Shown piece after piece: positions 1 to 10,134 of a stretch of 64,000 bases of DNA. Location: positions 342,404-406,403 of the forward strand of contig NZ_BLLN01000001.1 in the NCBI RefSeq assembly GCF_011170125.1, in the 5' to 3' direction. A model generated the notes under the pieces. It did not search any database. It was not told where the DNA came from and saw only the letters and a list, made by a program, of their open reading frames with translations. Source of the stretch: Streptomyces diastaticus subsp. diastaticus (GTDB lineage Bacteria > Actinomycetota > Actinomycetes > Streptomycetales > Streptomycetaceae). A program made the position numbers and the translations under genes. How positions within the stretch are numbered: position 1 is the stretch's first letter; the number at the start of each line of letters is the position of its first letter.

Positions 1-123
1 CTGGGTCAGGGAGCGGCCGGCACGATCCTCTTCTACGTCCTGTGGGTCGCCATCAGCGGTATATGGATCGCCGCCATGGTCACCGAGGACGGCCGCGCCT
101 GGTTCAACCGCCCGCGCTACTGA
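1..123 (+). CDS. C-terminal end of a membrane protein (partial)
   Basis: The frame is open from the first base and stops with TGA at 121-123, giving the last 40 residues of a gene that begins before the window. It contains one hydrophobic stretch of about 20 residues (TILFYVLWVAISGIWIAAMV) followed by a short polar tail ending NRPRY, typical of the last transmembrane helix of a small integral membrane protein. The family cannot be named from this fragment. It converges on purH, with a strong shared hairpin between them. Confidence 0.6.
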   Translation: MGQGAAGTILFYVLWVAISGIWIAAMVTEDGRAWFNRPRY

Positions 124-134
124 TCCGCGCGAGG

Positions 135-197
135 ACGCGCGTACGGCCGAGGGCCGCGCCCCCCGCTCGGGGACGCGGCCCTCGCCCGTACGCGCGT
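135..197. terminator. Bidirectional terminator between membrane gene and purH
   Basis: Two 24-base arms (135-158 and 174-197) pair at 23 of 24 positions around a 15-base loop. The hairpin lies between two convergent genes and can terminate transcription from both sides, as is usual for U-tract-less Streptomyces terminators. Confidence 0.85.
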
Positions 198-203
198 ACC
201 GGG

Positions 204-1762
<1,559 letters not shown>

Positions 1763-1766
<4 letters not shown>

Positions 1767-2419
1767 GGAATAAGAACCTTTCGTCCCTCAATGCGGTGGC
1801 CGTCGCGGGCCAGACGCCCCACGACCTCGACGAGCAGCGTGCGCTCGACGTCCTTGATGCGTTCGTGGAGGGCGGCTTCGCCCTCCACCGAGTCCTCCTC
1901 GACGACCTCGACCACGCCCTGGGCGATGATCGGGCCGGTGTCGACGCCGTCGTCGACGAGATGAACGGTGCAGCCGGTGACCTTGACGCCGTACGCGAGC
2001 GCGTCGCGTACGCCGTGGGCCCCGGGAAAACTGGGGAGCAGCGCGGGGTGGGTGTTGACCACCCGGCCGCCGAAGCGGGCGAGGAACTCCTTGCCCAGGA
2101 TCTTCATGAACCCGGCCGAGACGACGAGGTCCGGCTCGTACGCGGCAACCGCCTCGGTCAGTGCCCGGTCCCAGGCGGCCCGGTCGGGGTGGTCCTTGAC
2201 CCGGCACACGAACGAGGGGATGCCGGCGCCCTCGGCCCGTCGCAGCCCGGCGATCCCGCCCCGGTCGGCGCCGACGGCGACCACCTCGGCGCCGTACCGC
2301 TCGGCCCCCTGGCCGGCGATGGCGTCGAGCAGGGCTTGCAGGTTGGTCCCGGAGCCGGAGACGAGGACGACGAGGCGCTTCGGGCGTGAAGACGCGGCGC
2401 TGGGAAGCGGCGAGGCCAC
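1763..2419 (-). CDS. purN: Phosphoribosylglycinamide formyltransferase
   Basis: PurN transfers a formyl group from 10-formyl-THF to GAR, the third step of purine synthesis. The product is 218 residues. The phosphate-binding GSGTN lies at 22-26 and the catalytic set Asn122, His124 ([12 protein letters not shown]) and Asp160 (DDGVDTGP) is complete. The frame is open much further upstream, but the GTG at 2419 is chosen because AGAAAGG sits 8 bases before it and homology begins soon after. It is first in a two-gene unit with purH, whose start overlaps its stop. The upstream region is shared with a divergent membrane-protein gene. Confidence 0.95.
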
Positions 2420-2809
2420 GGCGGGGGCCTTTCTACGGTGACGCCGGACGTGCGGGCACGCCCGTACGGGCGGTGCGGGAGGCGCTGCCTTGTCCGGTCG
2501 TACGCCTTTGTGCGGTCGTACAAAGGTCGCGCTCTCCGCGATACGGGGAACTCTACGAAGCTCCCGACCGTCAGCAACGATACCGGCACACTCACCGGCC
2601 CCCACGGGACGGGGGCCCGAGGGGGCGGTAGCGTCTGGGAGGGGCCCGTCCGGGCCCTCGGGCCCGTCCCGGCAGCACCATCCGCACCGCCGCACCGGAC
2701 CACCACCGGCGACCACGGCCGCCACCGCACATCCGCGCACGGCCGACGCCACCCGGCCGACGCCCCGGCCGGGCCGTCGGCCGGACCACCGAGGGAAGAC
2801 ACGCACCTG
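2420..2809. promoter_or_regulatory. Divergent intergenic region, purN / membrane protein
   Basis: This 390-base region separates purN from the divergent gene. It holds an imperfect long hairpin at about 2606-2670 (5' arm GGGACGGGGGCCCGAGG, 3' arm CCTCGGGCCCGTCCC). I cannot identify promoter boxes or a known riboswitch with confidence. The plus-strand gene's frame stays open through here, so some of it could be coding if the true start is earlier. Confidence 0.4.
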
Positions 2810-3742
2810 ATGCCGGACCGACGCTCCGCCGCGAGCATCCGCCTCCCCCTGCCCACCGCCGCCCCCGGCTTCGGGGGCCTCGCCCTGCCGGGCGCCACCG
2901 CGACGGCCCCGGACGCGCGGGGCGTGGTGGCGGTCAGGGGGAGCGACTCCTCGTCGTCGGGAGGCGGCCGGGGCAGCACGGAGAAGGAGCGGAAGAACCC
3001 GGCCGGCCCGGAGGGCGGGGCCGGGGACCGACGGCCGAAGTCCGGTTCCGGGGAGTCCGGGCGCGAGTCCGGCTCCGGGTCCGAGAAGTCCGCGAACCCG
3101 TTCGCGCCGCCGCCCGAGGGGCAGCCGGACCAGCCGTGGCGCCCCCGGACGCCCGCCGGGGGCTCCGGCGACGACTCCGGGCAGGGACGCGGGGGCGGCC
3201 GGTGGAGCGACCGCCAGCCCGGCCGCTCCCCCAACCCCTTCGGCTCCGGCCCCGGCTCCCGTGACGACAACGGCGAGGGCCGTCCGCCCGGTCCGCGCTG
3301 GGACCCGCGCGACCCCGGTCAGCGCCGCGCCCGGTACGCCCTGTTGTCGGGCATGTGGTCGTTCTTCTTCGCCCTGTTCAACTGGCCCTCGGTCGCCCTG
3401 CTGCTCGGCGCGCTCTCCGTCTACTGGGGCGTCACCTCCCTGAAGATGCGGTCCAGGCCCGCCGACGCCACCGCCGGTGCCGAGCGCGCGCCGGGCGGGA
3501 GCGCCCCGGCCGCCACCGAGGCGGGCACCCGCCAGCAGACCACGGCCGCCGTCAGCGGCCTGGTCACGGCCGGGCTGGGGCTCGCCCTGGTGGCCGCGAT
3601 GTTCAGCGCCCGGCTCGTCTACAGCGACTACTACACCTGCATGGACGACGCGCTGACCAACGCCACCCGCGACACCTGCGAGAAGCACCTCCCGAAGGAC
3701 CTGCGACCCCTGCTGGGCGTCGACAACGACACCGAGGGCTGA
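2810..3742 (+). CDS. Proline/glycine-rich membrane protein, unknown function
   Basis: The predicted 310-residue protein has a long disordered N-terminal half rich in Gly, Ser, Pro and Arg, then two hydrophobic segments: one around SGMWSFFFALFNWPSVALLLGALSVYWG, the other around AAVSGLVTAGLGLALVAAMFSA. It ends in a short acidic, two-Cys tail (YYTCMDDALTNATRDTCEK) that could form an extracytoplasmic disulfide. I recognise it as a conserved Streptomyces membrane protein next to purN, with no assigned function. The start is uncertain: ATG 2810 has GAGGGA 14 bases upstream, and the conserved core (EKSANPFAPPPEG) begins only about 95 residues later. Confidence 0.7.
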   Translation: MPDRRSAASIRLPLPTAAPGFGGLALPGATATAPDARGVVAVRGSDSSSSGGGRGSTEKERKNPAGPEGGAGDRRPKSGSGESGRESGSGSEKSANPFAPPPEGQPDQPWRPRTPAGGSGDDSGQGRGGGRWSDRQPGRSPNPFGSGPGSRDDNGEGRPPGPRWDPRDPGQRRARYALLSGMWSFFFALFNWPSVALLLGALSVYWGVTSLKMRSRPADATAGAERAPGGSAPAATEAGTRQQTTAAVSGLVTAGLGLALVAAMFSARLVYSDYYTCMDDALTNATRDTCEKHLPKDLRPLLGVDNDTEG

Positions 3743-3780
3743 GGTCCCGGGCGGGGCGGCGGCCCGCCCGTCCGGACACC

Positions 3781-3824
3781 GAGCGCCTCCCGCCGGCACC
3801 CCGAGGGTGCGGTGGGAGGCGCTC
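3781..3824. terminator. Bidirectional terminator
   Basis: GAGCGCCTCCC pairs with GGGAGGCGCTC, with a second inner stem GCACC/GGTGC. The hairpin lies between convergent genes and can serve both. Confidence 0.85.
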
Positions 3825-3845
3825 TGCCGTCGCGGCCCCGCCGCC

Positions 3846-5591
3846 TCACTCCCCGCCCGGCGGCCCCTCTCCCGGCGGGGCCTGCGGTCCGGCGGGCCGC
3901 GCCCGCCACTCCTGCGGCCTGTGGGCGGGGAGCTGGTCGTACAGGTCGTGCGGGGCGCCGAGGGGTGAGCCGCCGAGCGCGGCCACCGGGTCGGGGCGCG
4001 AGACCCGCTCCCACCAGTCGGGCGGGTCGACGCGTTCCGCGTCCTCGTCCGGCGCCGTGTCCTCGTCGCCCCTGCCCGCTTCGCCCTTGCCCGCTTCGCC
4101 CTTGCCCGCCTGGCCCTTGCCCGCGTCGCCCGTCGGCATCGCCTCCCCGTCGGGCGCGGCGGCGCCGGGGACGGCCGGCCCCGTCCCGGTCATGGCGATG
4201 CCGAGGAGACGGGCCCCGGCCCACCGGCCGTTCTCGGCCTCGGGGTCGCGGGGCCGGCGGGCCCGCCGGCGCCAGGCGCGCACGGCCAGGGCGGTGGGCA
4301 CGCCGAGCAGCAGGGTCCAGGCACCCGCGGCCCCGCCCGCCGCCCACCAGACCGGGCCCAGCTCCGCGAGGCGGGCCACCCCGAGCGGGCCACCCGCCGC
4401 CCGGGCCGCCACCGCGCAGACCAGACCGGCGACCAGGGCGGCCAGCGCGGCCGCCCCGGCGGTGGCCGAGGCCGACCAGGGAGCCTCCTCGGCGGGACGC
4501 GCGGCCCCGTCCGGTGCGTCGGGGCGCGCGGCCGGGATGGCGGCCCGTCCGGTGAACCAGCCGGCGGTCACCCCGGCGGCCACCGGAATCGCGGCGACCG
4601 CGCAGGTCAGCGGCGTACCGGGCCCGTCGGTCGGGAGCGCGGCGAGCAGCGGGAACGGGGGCAGGTCCGGCCCCGAGGTGGCGGCGAGCGGCGTCACGAG
4701 GGTGCCGGCGCCGACCTGGAACCCGGCGCCGAGCGCGTAGGCGGCGCCCCAGATCACGGCGTTGGGCAGCAGGGCCAGGGCGAGCAGGAGGACGGCGAGC
4801 CGCCCCGACCAGACGTCGGTGAGCATCAGGTACGAGGCGCGGGCGGGTTCCCAGCCCAGGACGAGTGAGGCGCCGACGAGGACGGCGCCGCCGCCCGCGA
4901 GAACGAGGGCGGCGGCGAGGCCCGCCCGGCAGGCGGCGGCACCACGCCGCCCGCCGAAGGCGGCGCGGACTCCCCCGAACCGCCCGTCCGCGCCCACGGG
5001 TGACGGCGCGTCGGCACTCCTGCCGCGTACCGAACGCAGGCCCGCGAGGGCGGCGACGAGCGCCAGCAGCGGCAGGTGCCAGGCGGCCTCGCGCAGGGCG
5101 GGACGCAGTTCGCCGCCGGTGGCGTGGAGGGCGACGAGGGCGCCGACGGCGGCGTAACCGGTGGTGACGCCCCAGACGACGGTGCGGCCGGGGATCTCGG
5201 GCGCCTCCGGGGTCTCGGGCTCGGCGGCCTCCCGGGCGGCGCGGCGGACCAGCCAGAAGGGGAGGGCGGCGAGCAGCAGGGGGGTGAGGCCGAGCGGGGC
5301 GGGGGTCCCGGTGAGCGTGTCGGTGCGGGTGAGGCCGACGCCGTGGCCGAGCAGCCAGAGGCCGGCGGCGGTCCCCGTGGCGCCGCCGGGCCCGCTGTCC
5401 GGGTAGGGCGAACCGATCCACAGCGCCATGACCACCACCGCGTACGCGCCCAGGCCCAGGCCGGCGGCGACCGCCCCGCCGAGCAGACAGCCCGCCAGGG
5501 CCGGGGACCGGTCGCGCACGCGGTCGGCAAGGGAGGTGAGCCGGGCGGCGGGTGAAAGGGAGTCATCGGTCATTCGGGTCACACCGGCCAT
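3846..5591 (-). CDS. DUF6350-type polytopic membrane protein
   Basis: The 581-residue protein is hydrophobic almost throughout, with roughly ten predicted helices and a long polar C-terminal tail. It matches the actinobacterial DUF6350 family that sits between purN and sucD in Streptomyces. I know no established function. The C-terminal tail contains four tandem AGKGE/Q-type pentapeptides encoded by a 15-bp repeat at about 4074-4130. ATG 5591 (MAGVTRM) is chosen by similarity to family N termini; ATG 5573 (MTDDS) is the alternative, and neither has a strong ribosome site. The frame is open further upstream. Confidence 0.85.
   Translation of the reverse strand: MAGVTRMTDDSLSPAARLTSLADRVRDRSPALAGCLLGGAVAAGLGLGAYAVVVMALWIGSPYPDSGPGGATGTAAGLWLLGHGVGLTRTDTLTGTPAPLGLTPLLLAALPFWLVRRAAREAAEPETPEAPEIPGRTVVWGVTTGYAAVGALVALHATGGELRPALREAAWHLPLLALVAALAGLRSVRGRSADAPSPVGADGRFGGVRAAFGGRRGAAACRAGLAAALVLAGGGAVLVGASLVLGWEPARASYLMLTDVWSGRLAVLLLALALLPNAVIWGAAYALGAGFQVGAGTLVTPLAATSGPDLPPFPLLAALPTDGPGTPLTCAVAAIPVAAGVTAGWFTGRAAIPAARPDAPDGAARPAEEAPWSASATAGAAALAALVAGLVCAVAARAAGGPLGVARLAELGPVWWAAGGAAGAWTLLLGVPTALAVRAWRRRARRPRDPEAENGRWAGARLLGIAMTGTGPAVPGAAAPDGEAMPTGDAGKGQAGKGEAGKGEAGRGDEDTAPDEDAERVDPPDWWERVSRPDPVAALGGSPLGAPHDLYDQLPAHRPQEWRARPAGPQAPPGEGPPGGE
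4074..4130. repeat. 15-bp coding tandem repeat (four copies)
   Basis: About four imperfect copies of GCCCGCTTCGCCCTT encode the AGKGQAGKGEAGKGEAGRG tail of the DUF6350 protein. Copy number may differ between strains because units are whole codons. Confidence 0.8.
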
Positions 5592-5744
5592 GCTCCCAAT
5601 GCCACGGACGGGATGCGCGCAACAGGCGAAGACCGGATGTGTCGCCGAAGATACGGTTATGTACTTTTCCGTACGGACAGGTGAGGTGTGCCCGTGCTTC
5701 CGGCCGGTCCCGGCGGCCCCGGTCCCTGCTGTGGAGAACGCGAC
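5592..5744. promoter_or_regulatory. Divergent promoter region of the XRE/sigma-like gene
   Basis: The region between the divergent genes contains a possible -10 (TACGGT, 5652-5657) and two GTAC boxes spaced six bases apart (GTACttttccGTAC, 5661-5674) that could be an operator for the adjacent HTH protein. Both assignments are inferred from base patterns only. Confidence 0.35.
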
Positions 5745-7076
5745 ATGACGAACCGTCCCGCCCCGACGCTCCCGACCCCCGCGGAACGCCGGAGACTCCG
5801 CGAGGCGGCCTCCCTCAGCCAGGCGGCACTGGCCGAGCGGATGAGCGTCACCAGCACGACCATCCATTCCTGGGAGACCGGCCGCGCCACCCCCCGGGGC
5901 CGCGCCCTGGAGGCGTACGCCCGATTCCTCACCACCGCCGCCCCGCCCTCAGCCGGCCGCCCGGCCGGACAGCCCGTCAAGGCGGCGCGGCCGGCGGAGC
6001 CGGCGAAGGACGGGAGCCGCGCGCGGAGACCGGGCCCCCCTCCCGGACGCGGGCAGCGACCGACCGCTCCGGTAGGGACGGCGGCCAGGAGTCAGGCGAC
6101 GGGGACGGCGCCCCCCACGGCGGGACCGCGACGGAGCCGGCCGGGAACCGCCCCGCCGCAGCCCGCCGTCCCGGAACCTCCGCGCCCTCGGACCACACCC
6201 CCGGGCTCCGGCGGCCCCTCCCCCGCGCGGACGGCGGCCCCCCGCCCCACGAGGCCCGCCGGCGCCACCCCTCGCGAGGCGTTCGACGCCCTCTACGCCT
6301 CCTGCGCGGGGGTCCTCGTACGGCAGACCTATCTGCTGACGGGCCGGCACACCGTGGCGCTGGAGTCGGTGGACCGTGCGTTCCAGCTGGCCTGGGCGCG
6401 CTGGCCGGAGGTGGCGGTGGACCGGGACCCGGCGGGTTGGGTGCGGGCGGCCGCGCACGAGTACGCCCTCTCGCCCTGGCACCGGATGCGGGCGGCCCGC
6501 CGCCGTCCGGCCCGGCCCGGTGGCGTCGTGACCCCGCCACGCGGCCGCGCCGACCACGACCTGATGGACGCGCTCCTCTCGCTGGCCCCCCGCCACCGCC
6601 GCAGCCTGCTCCTCTACGACGGTGTGGGCCTGGACCTGCCCGAGACGGCGGCGGAGACCGAGGCGACCACCCGGGCCGCGGCCCACCGCGTGCTGTCCGC
6701 CCGGGCAGCGGTCGCCGAGCGCGTCCCCGCCCTCGCCGACCCGGCCGCCCTGCACCGGCGGCTCGACGCCCTGTCCCCCATGGGACCGGCCACCACGGAG
6801 CAGGGGGCGGTCATCCGTACGGTGGGTGAACGCCGGGTACGCGGGTGGACGCGGTCGGCCGTGGCGCTCACCGCGCTGGTCGCCGGGGCGACGGGCTTCT
6901 GCGTCAGCGTCGCCCCCGACCACTACGTCCGCCCGCCCGCGGCCGGCGAGGCCGTCACGGGGGTCCCGCCGCACGCGGGCCCCGGCCCGCTGTCGGAGGA
7001 GGAGCGCTCGCTGCGGGACACCCTGCGCGAGCACCCGGCGGCCGGTCCGGAACGGGTCAAGCCGCTGCCGGGCTGA
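5745..7076 (+). CDS. XRE-HTH / sigma-factor-like regulator with C-terminal membrane anchor
   Basis: The 443-residue protein combines three parts. Residues 14-64 form an XRE helix-turn-helix (SQAALAERMSVTSTTIHSWETG). After a Pro/Arg-rich linker to about 175, residues 176-340 resemble ECF sigma regions 2 and 4 (a FDALYASCAGVLVRQTYLLTG segment, then LLSLAPRHRRSLLLYDGVGL). A single hydrophobic segment lies near 370-390, followed by a 50-residue polar tail. GGAG is 8 bases before ATG 5745. The position next to sucCD and DUF6350 is a known Streptomyces context, but targets are unknown. The sigma-like part may be degenerate and act as a sensor or anchor. Confidence 0.8.
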   Translation: MTNRPAPTLPTPAERRRLREAASLSQAALAERMSVTSTTIHSWETGRATPRGRALEAYARFLTTAAPPSAGRPAGQPVKAARPAEPAKDGSRARRPGPPPGRGQRPTAPVGTAARSQATGTAPPTAGPRRSRPGTAPPQPAVPEPPRPRTTPPGSGGPSPARTAAPRPTRPAGATPREAFDALYASCAGVLVRQTYLLTGRHTVALESVDRAFQLAWARWPEVAVDRDPAGWVRAAAHEYALSPWHRMRAARRRPARPGGVVTPPRGRADHDLMDALLSLAPRHRRSLLLYDGVGLDLPETAAETEATTRAAAHRVLSARAAVAERVPALADPAALHRRLDALSPMGPATTEQGAVIRTVGERRVRGWTRSAVALTALVAGATGFCVSVAPDHYVRPPAAGEAVTGVPPHAGPGPLSEEERSLRDTLREHPAAGPERVKPLPG

Positions 7077-7104
7077 CCACCGCCCGAACCCCCGGGTACG
7101 CGTG

Positions 7105-7139
7105 AGGGCCCGCACCCCCGGCAGGGGGGTGCGGGCCCT
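7105..7139. terminator. Bidirectional terminator before sucD
   Basis: AGGGCCCGCACCCCC pairs with GGGGGTGCGGGCCCT around a short loop, between the convergent HTH gene and sucD. Confidence 0.88.
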
Positions 7140-7185
7140 CTGGCGTCGCCGGTCGCGCCGTCAGGCGCGGGACCCGGTCCGCGTG

Positions 7186-8103
7186 TCAGCCGGCGAGGAT
7201 CTCGCGGGCCAGCCCGGCGGTCTCGGTCGGGGTCTTGCCGACCTTGACACCGGCGGCCTCAAGGGCCTCCTTCTTCGCCTGGGCGGTGCCGGAGGAACCG
7301 GAGACGATGGCGCCGGCGTGGCCCATGGTCTTGCCCTCGGGCGCGGTGAAGCCCGCGACGTAGCCGACGACCGGCTTGGTGACGTTGGCCTTGATGTAGT
7401 CGGCCGCACGCTCCTCGGCGTCGCCGCCGATCTCGCCGATCATCACGATCAGCTCGGTCTCCGGGTCGGCCTCGAACGCCGCGAGGGCGTCGATGTGCGT
7501 GGTGCCGATGACCGGGTCGCCACCGATGCCGACGGCGGAGGAGAAGCCGATGTCACGCAGCTCGTACATCATCTGGTAGGTCAGCGTGCCGGACTTGGAC
7601 ACGAGACCGATGCGGCCGGGCTTGGTGATGTCGCCCGGGATGATGCCGGCGTTGGACTGGCCGGGGGTGATCAGGCCGGGGCAGTTCGGGCCGATGATCC
7701 GGGTCTTGTTGCCCTTGCTCGACGCGTACGCCCAGAAGGCGGCCGAGTCGTGCACGGCGATGCCCTCGGTGATCACGACGGCCAGGCCGATCTCGGCGTC
7801 GATCGCCTCGACGACGGCGGCCTTGGCGAACTTCGGGGGCACGAAGATGACGCTGACGTCGGCGCCGGTCTTCTCCATCGCCTCGGCGACCGAGCCGAAG
7901 ACGGGGACCTCGGTGGGGGCACCTCCCTGGCCGTTCGGGCCTTGGGGGACGTCGAATTCGACGGACGTGCCGGCCTTGCGCGGGTTCACGCCACCGACGA
8001 TGTTGGTGCCGTCACCCAGCATGAGCTTGGTGTGCTTCATGCCCGTGGCACCGGTCATGCCCTGGACGATGACCTTGCTGTCCTTGGTGAGGAAGATAGC
8101 CAT
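7186..8103 (-). CDS. sucD: Succinyl-CoA ligase (ADP-forming) subunit alpha
   Basis: SucD pairs with SucC to interconvert succinyl-CoA and succinate with nucleotide phosphorylation in the TCA cycle. The 305-residue protein has the N-terminal CoA-binding fold ([12 protein letters not shown], 13-24) and the phosphorylated His262 in [11 protein letters not shown]. It is about 12 residues longer than usual: residues 52-63 ([12 protein letters not shown]) interrupt the normal KAG-x-x-x-x-FD...TEVPVFG stretch and are encoded by a palindromic 36-base element. It starts 20 bases after the sucC stop, so the two are an operon. Confidence 0.97.
   Translation of the reverse strand: MAIFLTKDSKVIVQGMTGATGMKHTKLMLGDGTNIVGGVNPRKAGTSVEFDVPQGPNGQGGAPTEVPVFGSVAEAMEKTGADVSVIFVPPKFAKAAVVEAIDAEIGLAVVITEGIAVHDSAAFWAYASSKGNKTRIIGPNCPGLITPGQSNAGIIPGDITKPGRIGLVSKSGTLTYQMMYELRDIGFSSAVGIGGDPVIGTTHIDALAAFEADPETELIVMIGEIGGDAEERAADYIKANVTKPVVGYVAGFTAPEGKTMGHAGAIVSGSSGTAQAKKEALEAAGVKVGKTPTETAGLAREILAG
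7915..7950. repeat. Palindromic element inserted in frame in sucD
   Basis: On the plus strand it reads GGGGGCACCTCCC, then an inner palindrome (TGGCCGTTCGGGCC), then TTGGGGGAC. It adds exactly 12 codons. A related element with the same GGGGGCACCTCCC end lies in pcrA at 26158-26189. Confidence 0.7.
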
Positions 8104-8123
8104 GGTGTGGGAGTCCCTCGTCC

Positions 8124-9302
8124 TTACTTCGCAGCCGCGAGCTCGGCGGCCTTGTCGGCCGCACCGTCCATGGTGTCCACGCGCTGCACCAGCGGGTGGT
8201 TCGCGTCCGACAGGATCTTGCGACCCAGCTCCGCGTTGTTGCCGTCGAGGCGCACGACCAGCGGCTTGGTGACGTCCTCGCCCTTGGTCTTGAGCAGCTC
8301 CAGGGCCTGGACGATGCCGTTGGCGACCTCGTCGCAGGCGGTGATGCCGCCGAACACGTTGACGAAGACGGACTTGACGTCCGGGTCGCCGAGGATGATC
8401 TCCAGGCCGTTCGCCATGACCTCGGCGGAGGCGCCGCCACCGATGTCGAGGAAGTTGGCCGGCTTCACGTTGCCGTGCTTCTCACCGGCGTACGCGACGA
8501 CGTCCAGGGTGCTCATGACGAGGCCCGCGCCGTTGCCGATGATGCCGACCTCGCCGTCGAGCTTGACGTAGTTGAGGTTCTTGGCCTTGGCGGCGGCCTC
8601 GAGCGGGTTGGCCGCGGCCTTGTCCTCGAGGGCCTCGTGGCCGGGCTGGCGGAAGTCGGCGTTCTCGTCGAGCGAGACCTTGCCGTCCAGCGCCAGGACG
8701 TCACCGGAGGCGACCTTGGCGAGCGGGTTGACCTCGACGAGGAGCGCGTCCTCGGCGACGAAGGTGTCCCACAGCGTCACCATGACCTCGGCGACCTTCT
8801 CGGCCACCTCGGCCGGGAACTTCGCCTGGGCCACGATCTCGCGGGCCTTCTCGATGGTCACACCGGTGTTGGAGTCGACCGGGACCTTCGCGAGGGCCTC
8901 GGGGGTCTTCTCCGCGACCTCCTCGATGTCCATGCCGCCCTGCACCGAGGCCATGGCCAGGAAGGTGCGGTTGGTCCGGTCGAGGAGGTACGAGACGTAG
9001 TACTCCTCGACGATCTCCGGGGCGGTCTCGGCGATCATCACCTTGTGGACCGTGTGGCCCTTGATGTCCATGCCGAGGATGTCGGTCGCGCGGGCGACCG
9101 CCTCGTCGGGGGTCGCGGCCAGCTTGACGCCGCCGGCCTTGCCGCGGCCGCCGACCTTCACCTGGGCCTTGACGACGGACTTGCCGCCCAGCCGCTCGGT
9201 CGCCTCGCGGGCTGCCTCAGGCGTGTCGATGACTTCACCGGCCAGCACCGGTACACCGTGCTTGGCGAAGAGGTCCCTCGCCTGGTACTCGAACAGGTCC
9301 AC
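8124..9302 (-). CDS. sucC: Succinyl-CoA ligase (ADP-forming) subunit beta
   Basis: SucC carries the nucleotide-binding ATP-grasp domain (residues 1-235) and the C-terminal CoA-ligase domain with the subunit interface. The 392-residue length is normal. It begins [19 protein letters not shown] and holds [17 protein letters not shown] near 45-60 and [15 protein letters not shown] in the C-terminal half, all family signatures. The GTG at 9302 has AAGGGACGG 7 bases upstream. It is first in the sucC-sucD operon; a CRP-like site lies about 190 bases upstream. Confidence 0.97.
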   Translation of the reverse strand: MDLFEYQARDLFAKHGVPVLAGEVIDTPEAAREATERLGGKSVVKAQVKVGGRGKAGGVKLAATPDEAVARATDILGMDIKGHTVHKVMIAETAPEIVEEYYVSYLLDRTNRTFLAMASVQGGMDIEEVAEKTPEALAKVPVDSNTGVTIEKAREIVAQAKFPAEVAEKVAEVMVTLWDTFVAEDALLVEVNPLAKVASGDVLALDGKVSLDENADFRQPGHEALEDKAAANPLEAAAKAKNLNYVKLDGEVGIIGNGAGLVMSTLDVVAYAGEKHGNVKPANFLDIGGGASAEVMANGLEIILGDPDVKSVFVNVFGGITACDEVANGIVQALELLKTKGEDVTKPLVVRLDGNNAELGRKILSDANHPLVQRVDTMDGAADKAAELAAAK

Positions 9303-9490
9303 GCGCGTCCGTCCCTTATCAGTGGTCTCGCCGCTGTGCGGTCAATGGTCTGCATGGGCGTGCCGCGGCGGGCAACGTGACTGCGCACTGTCACAGGGGA
9401 GGCGTACTCGGTCACCGGTACGCGGCATGTCCGTCTGGCAGGTTAACGCTGCTTCAGTGACACCCCTAAATCGCAGATCACACCTGAGCG

Positions 9491-9504
9491 GTGATACCTG
9501 TCAC
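9491..9504. promoter_or_regulatory. Candidate Crp (cAMP receptor protein) site upstream of sucCD
   Basis: GTGATACCTGTCAC fits the Streptomyces Crp pattern GTG-N6-GNCAC exactly, and the flanks extend it toward TGTGA-N6-TCAC on the minus strand. It is about 190 bases before the sucC start. Regulation by Crp is inferred from the motif alone. Confidence 0.5.
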
Positions 9505-9589
9505 AGAGTGCCGCCGCTCTCCTCCGGCCGAGCGGCTCCCCGGCCTCGCGCCCGGCACGCCCCGGAGCGCCGGCGGCCGTGACCCGCCG

Positions 9590-9615
9590 GCCCGCCGGGC
9601 GCCTTCCCGGCGGGC
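9590..9615. terminator. Possible terminator downstream of the VWA operon
   Basis: A perfect 10-bp stem with a 6-base loop. It is about 520 bases after the VWA stop, so the assignment to that operon is uncertain. Confidence 0.4.
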
Positions 9616-10134
9616 CGCCGGGCGCGAGGCCGCGAGCCCGCCGCCGCAGGCCGTCGGGGCCGGCCTCCGGCACGGCCCGGAAGCGGGCGCGGCCTCGCCC
9701 CTGGCGCCACAATCCGCCTGTGGACGACGCTCCTTCGCCGGGCAGTCCCCTCCCCCGGCCGGTCGCTTCCCGCCTTGCGGGCGGGTGCGCGGCCGGGCGG
9801 GGCACCCTGCGCCGCGGACGGCACCGCACCGGGTGGCGCGCCCTCGGCCTGGTCGGAGGCGCCCGCGTGAGCGCGGGGTGGACATCGGGGTACCCGGACC
9901 GGCCCGGAGTCCGCCGCGCCGGCTGATCGTCTTCGCCAAGGGCGAACGGGGCGGGGCGGCGGCTCGGCGCACGGGCGAGCCGGCCGTGGGGCGCTCTCTC
10001 ACGGGGGCCGGCACCGCACGACGGAGGGCGGCACCGCACGCTGGGGCGGACGCCTCCTGACGGGGGTGGGAGCTCCGGGGCGCGGCCCTGCGCGGGCCAG
10101 CCGCCCGGTGCCCGCCGACAGCCCGGCGCGCCCT

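Larger units (their letters stand above)
9303..10134. other. 832-bp region without a supported gene, between VWA gene and sucC
   Basis: The part next to sucC is the sucCD control region. Several open frames cross the rest on both strands, but all are Arg/Pro/Ala-rich without any recognisable domain or good ribosome site, so I call none. A 10-bp perfect hairpin (GCCCGCCGGG / CCCGGCGGGC, 9590-9615) could terminate transcription of the minus-strand VWA operon. Confidence 0.5.

Noticed and set aside
9491..10060. Possible 189-residue protein upstream of sucC
   Set aside because: Arg/Pro/Ala composition, no domain, no ribosome site, overlaps the regulatory region.
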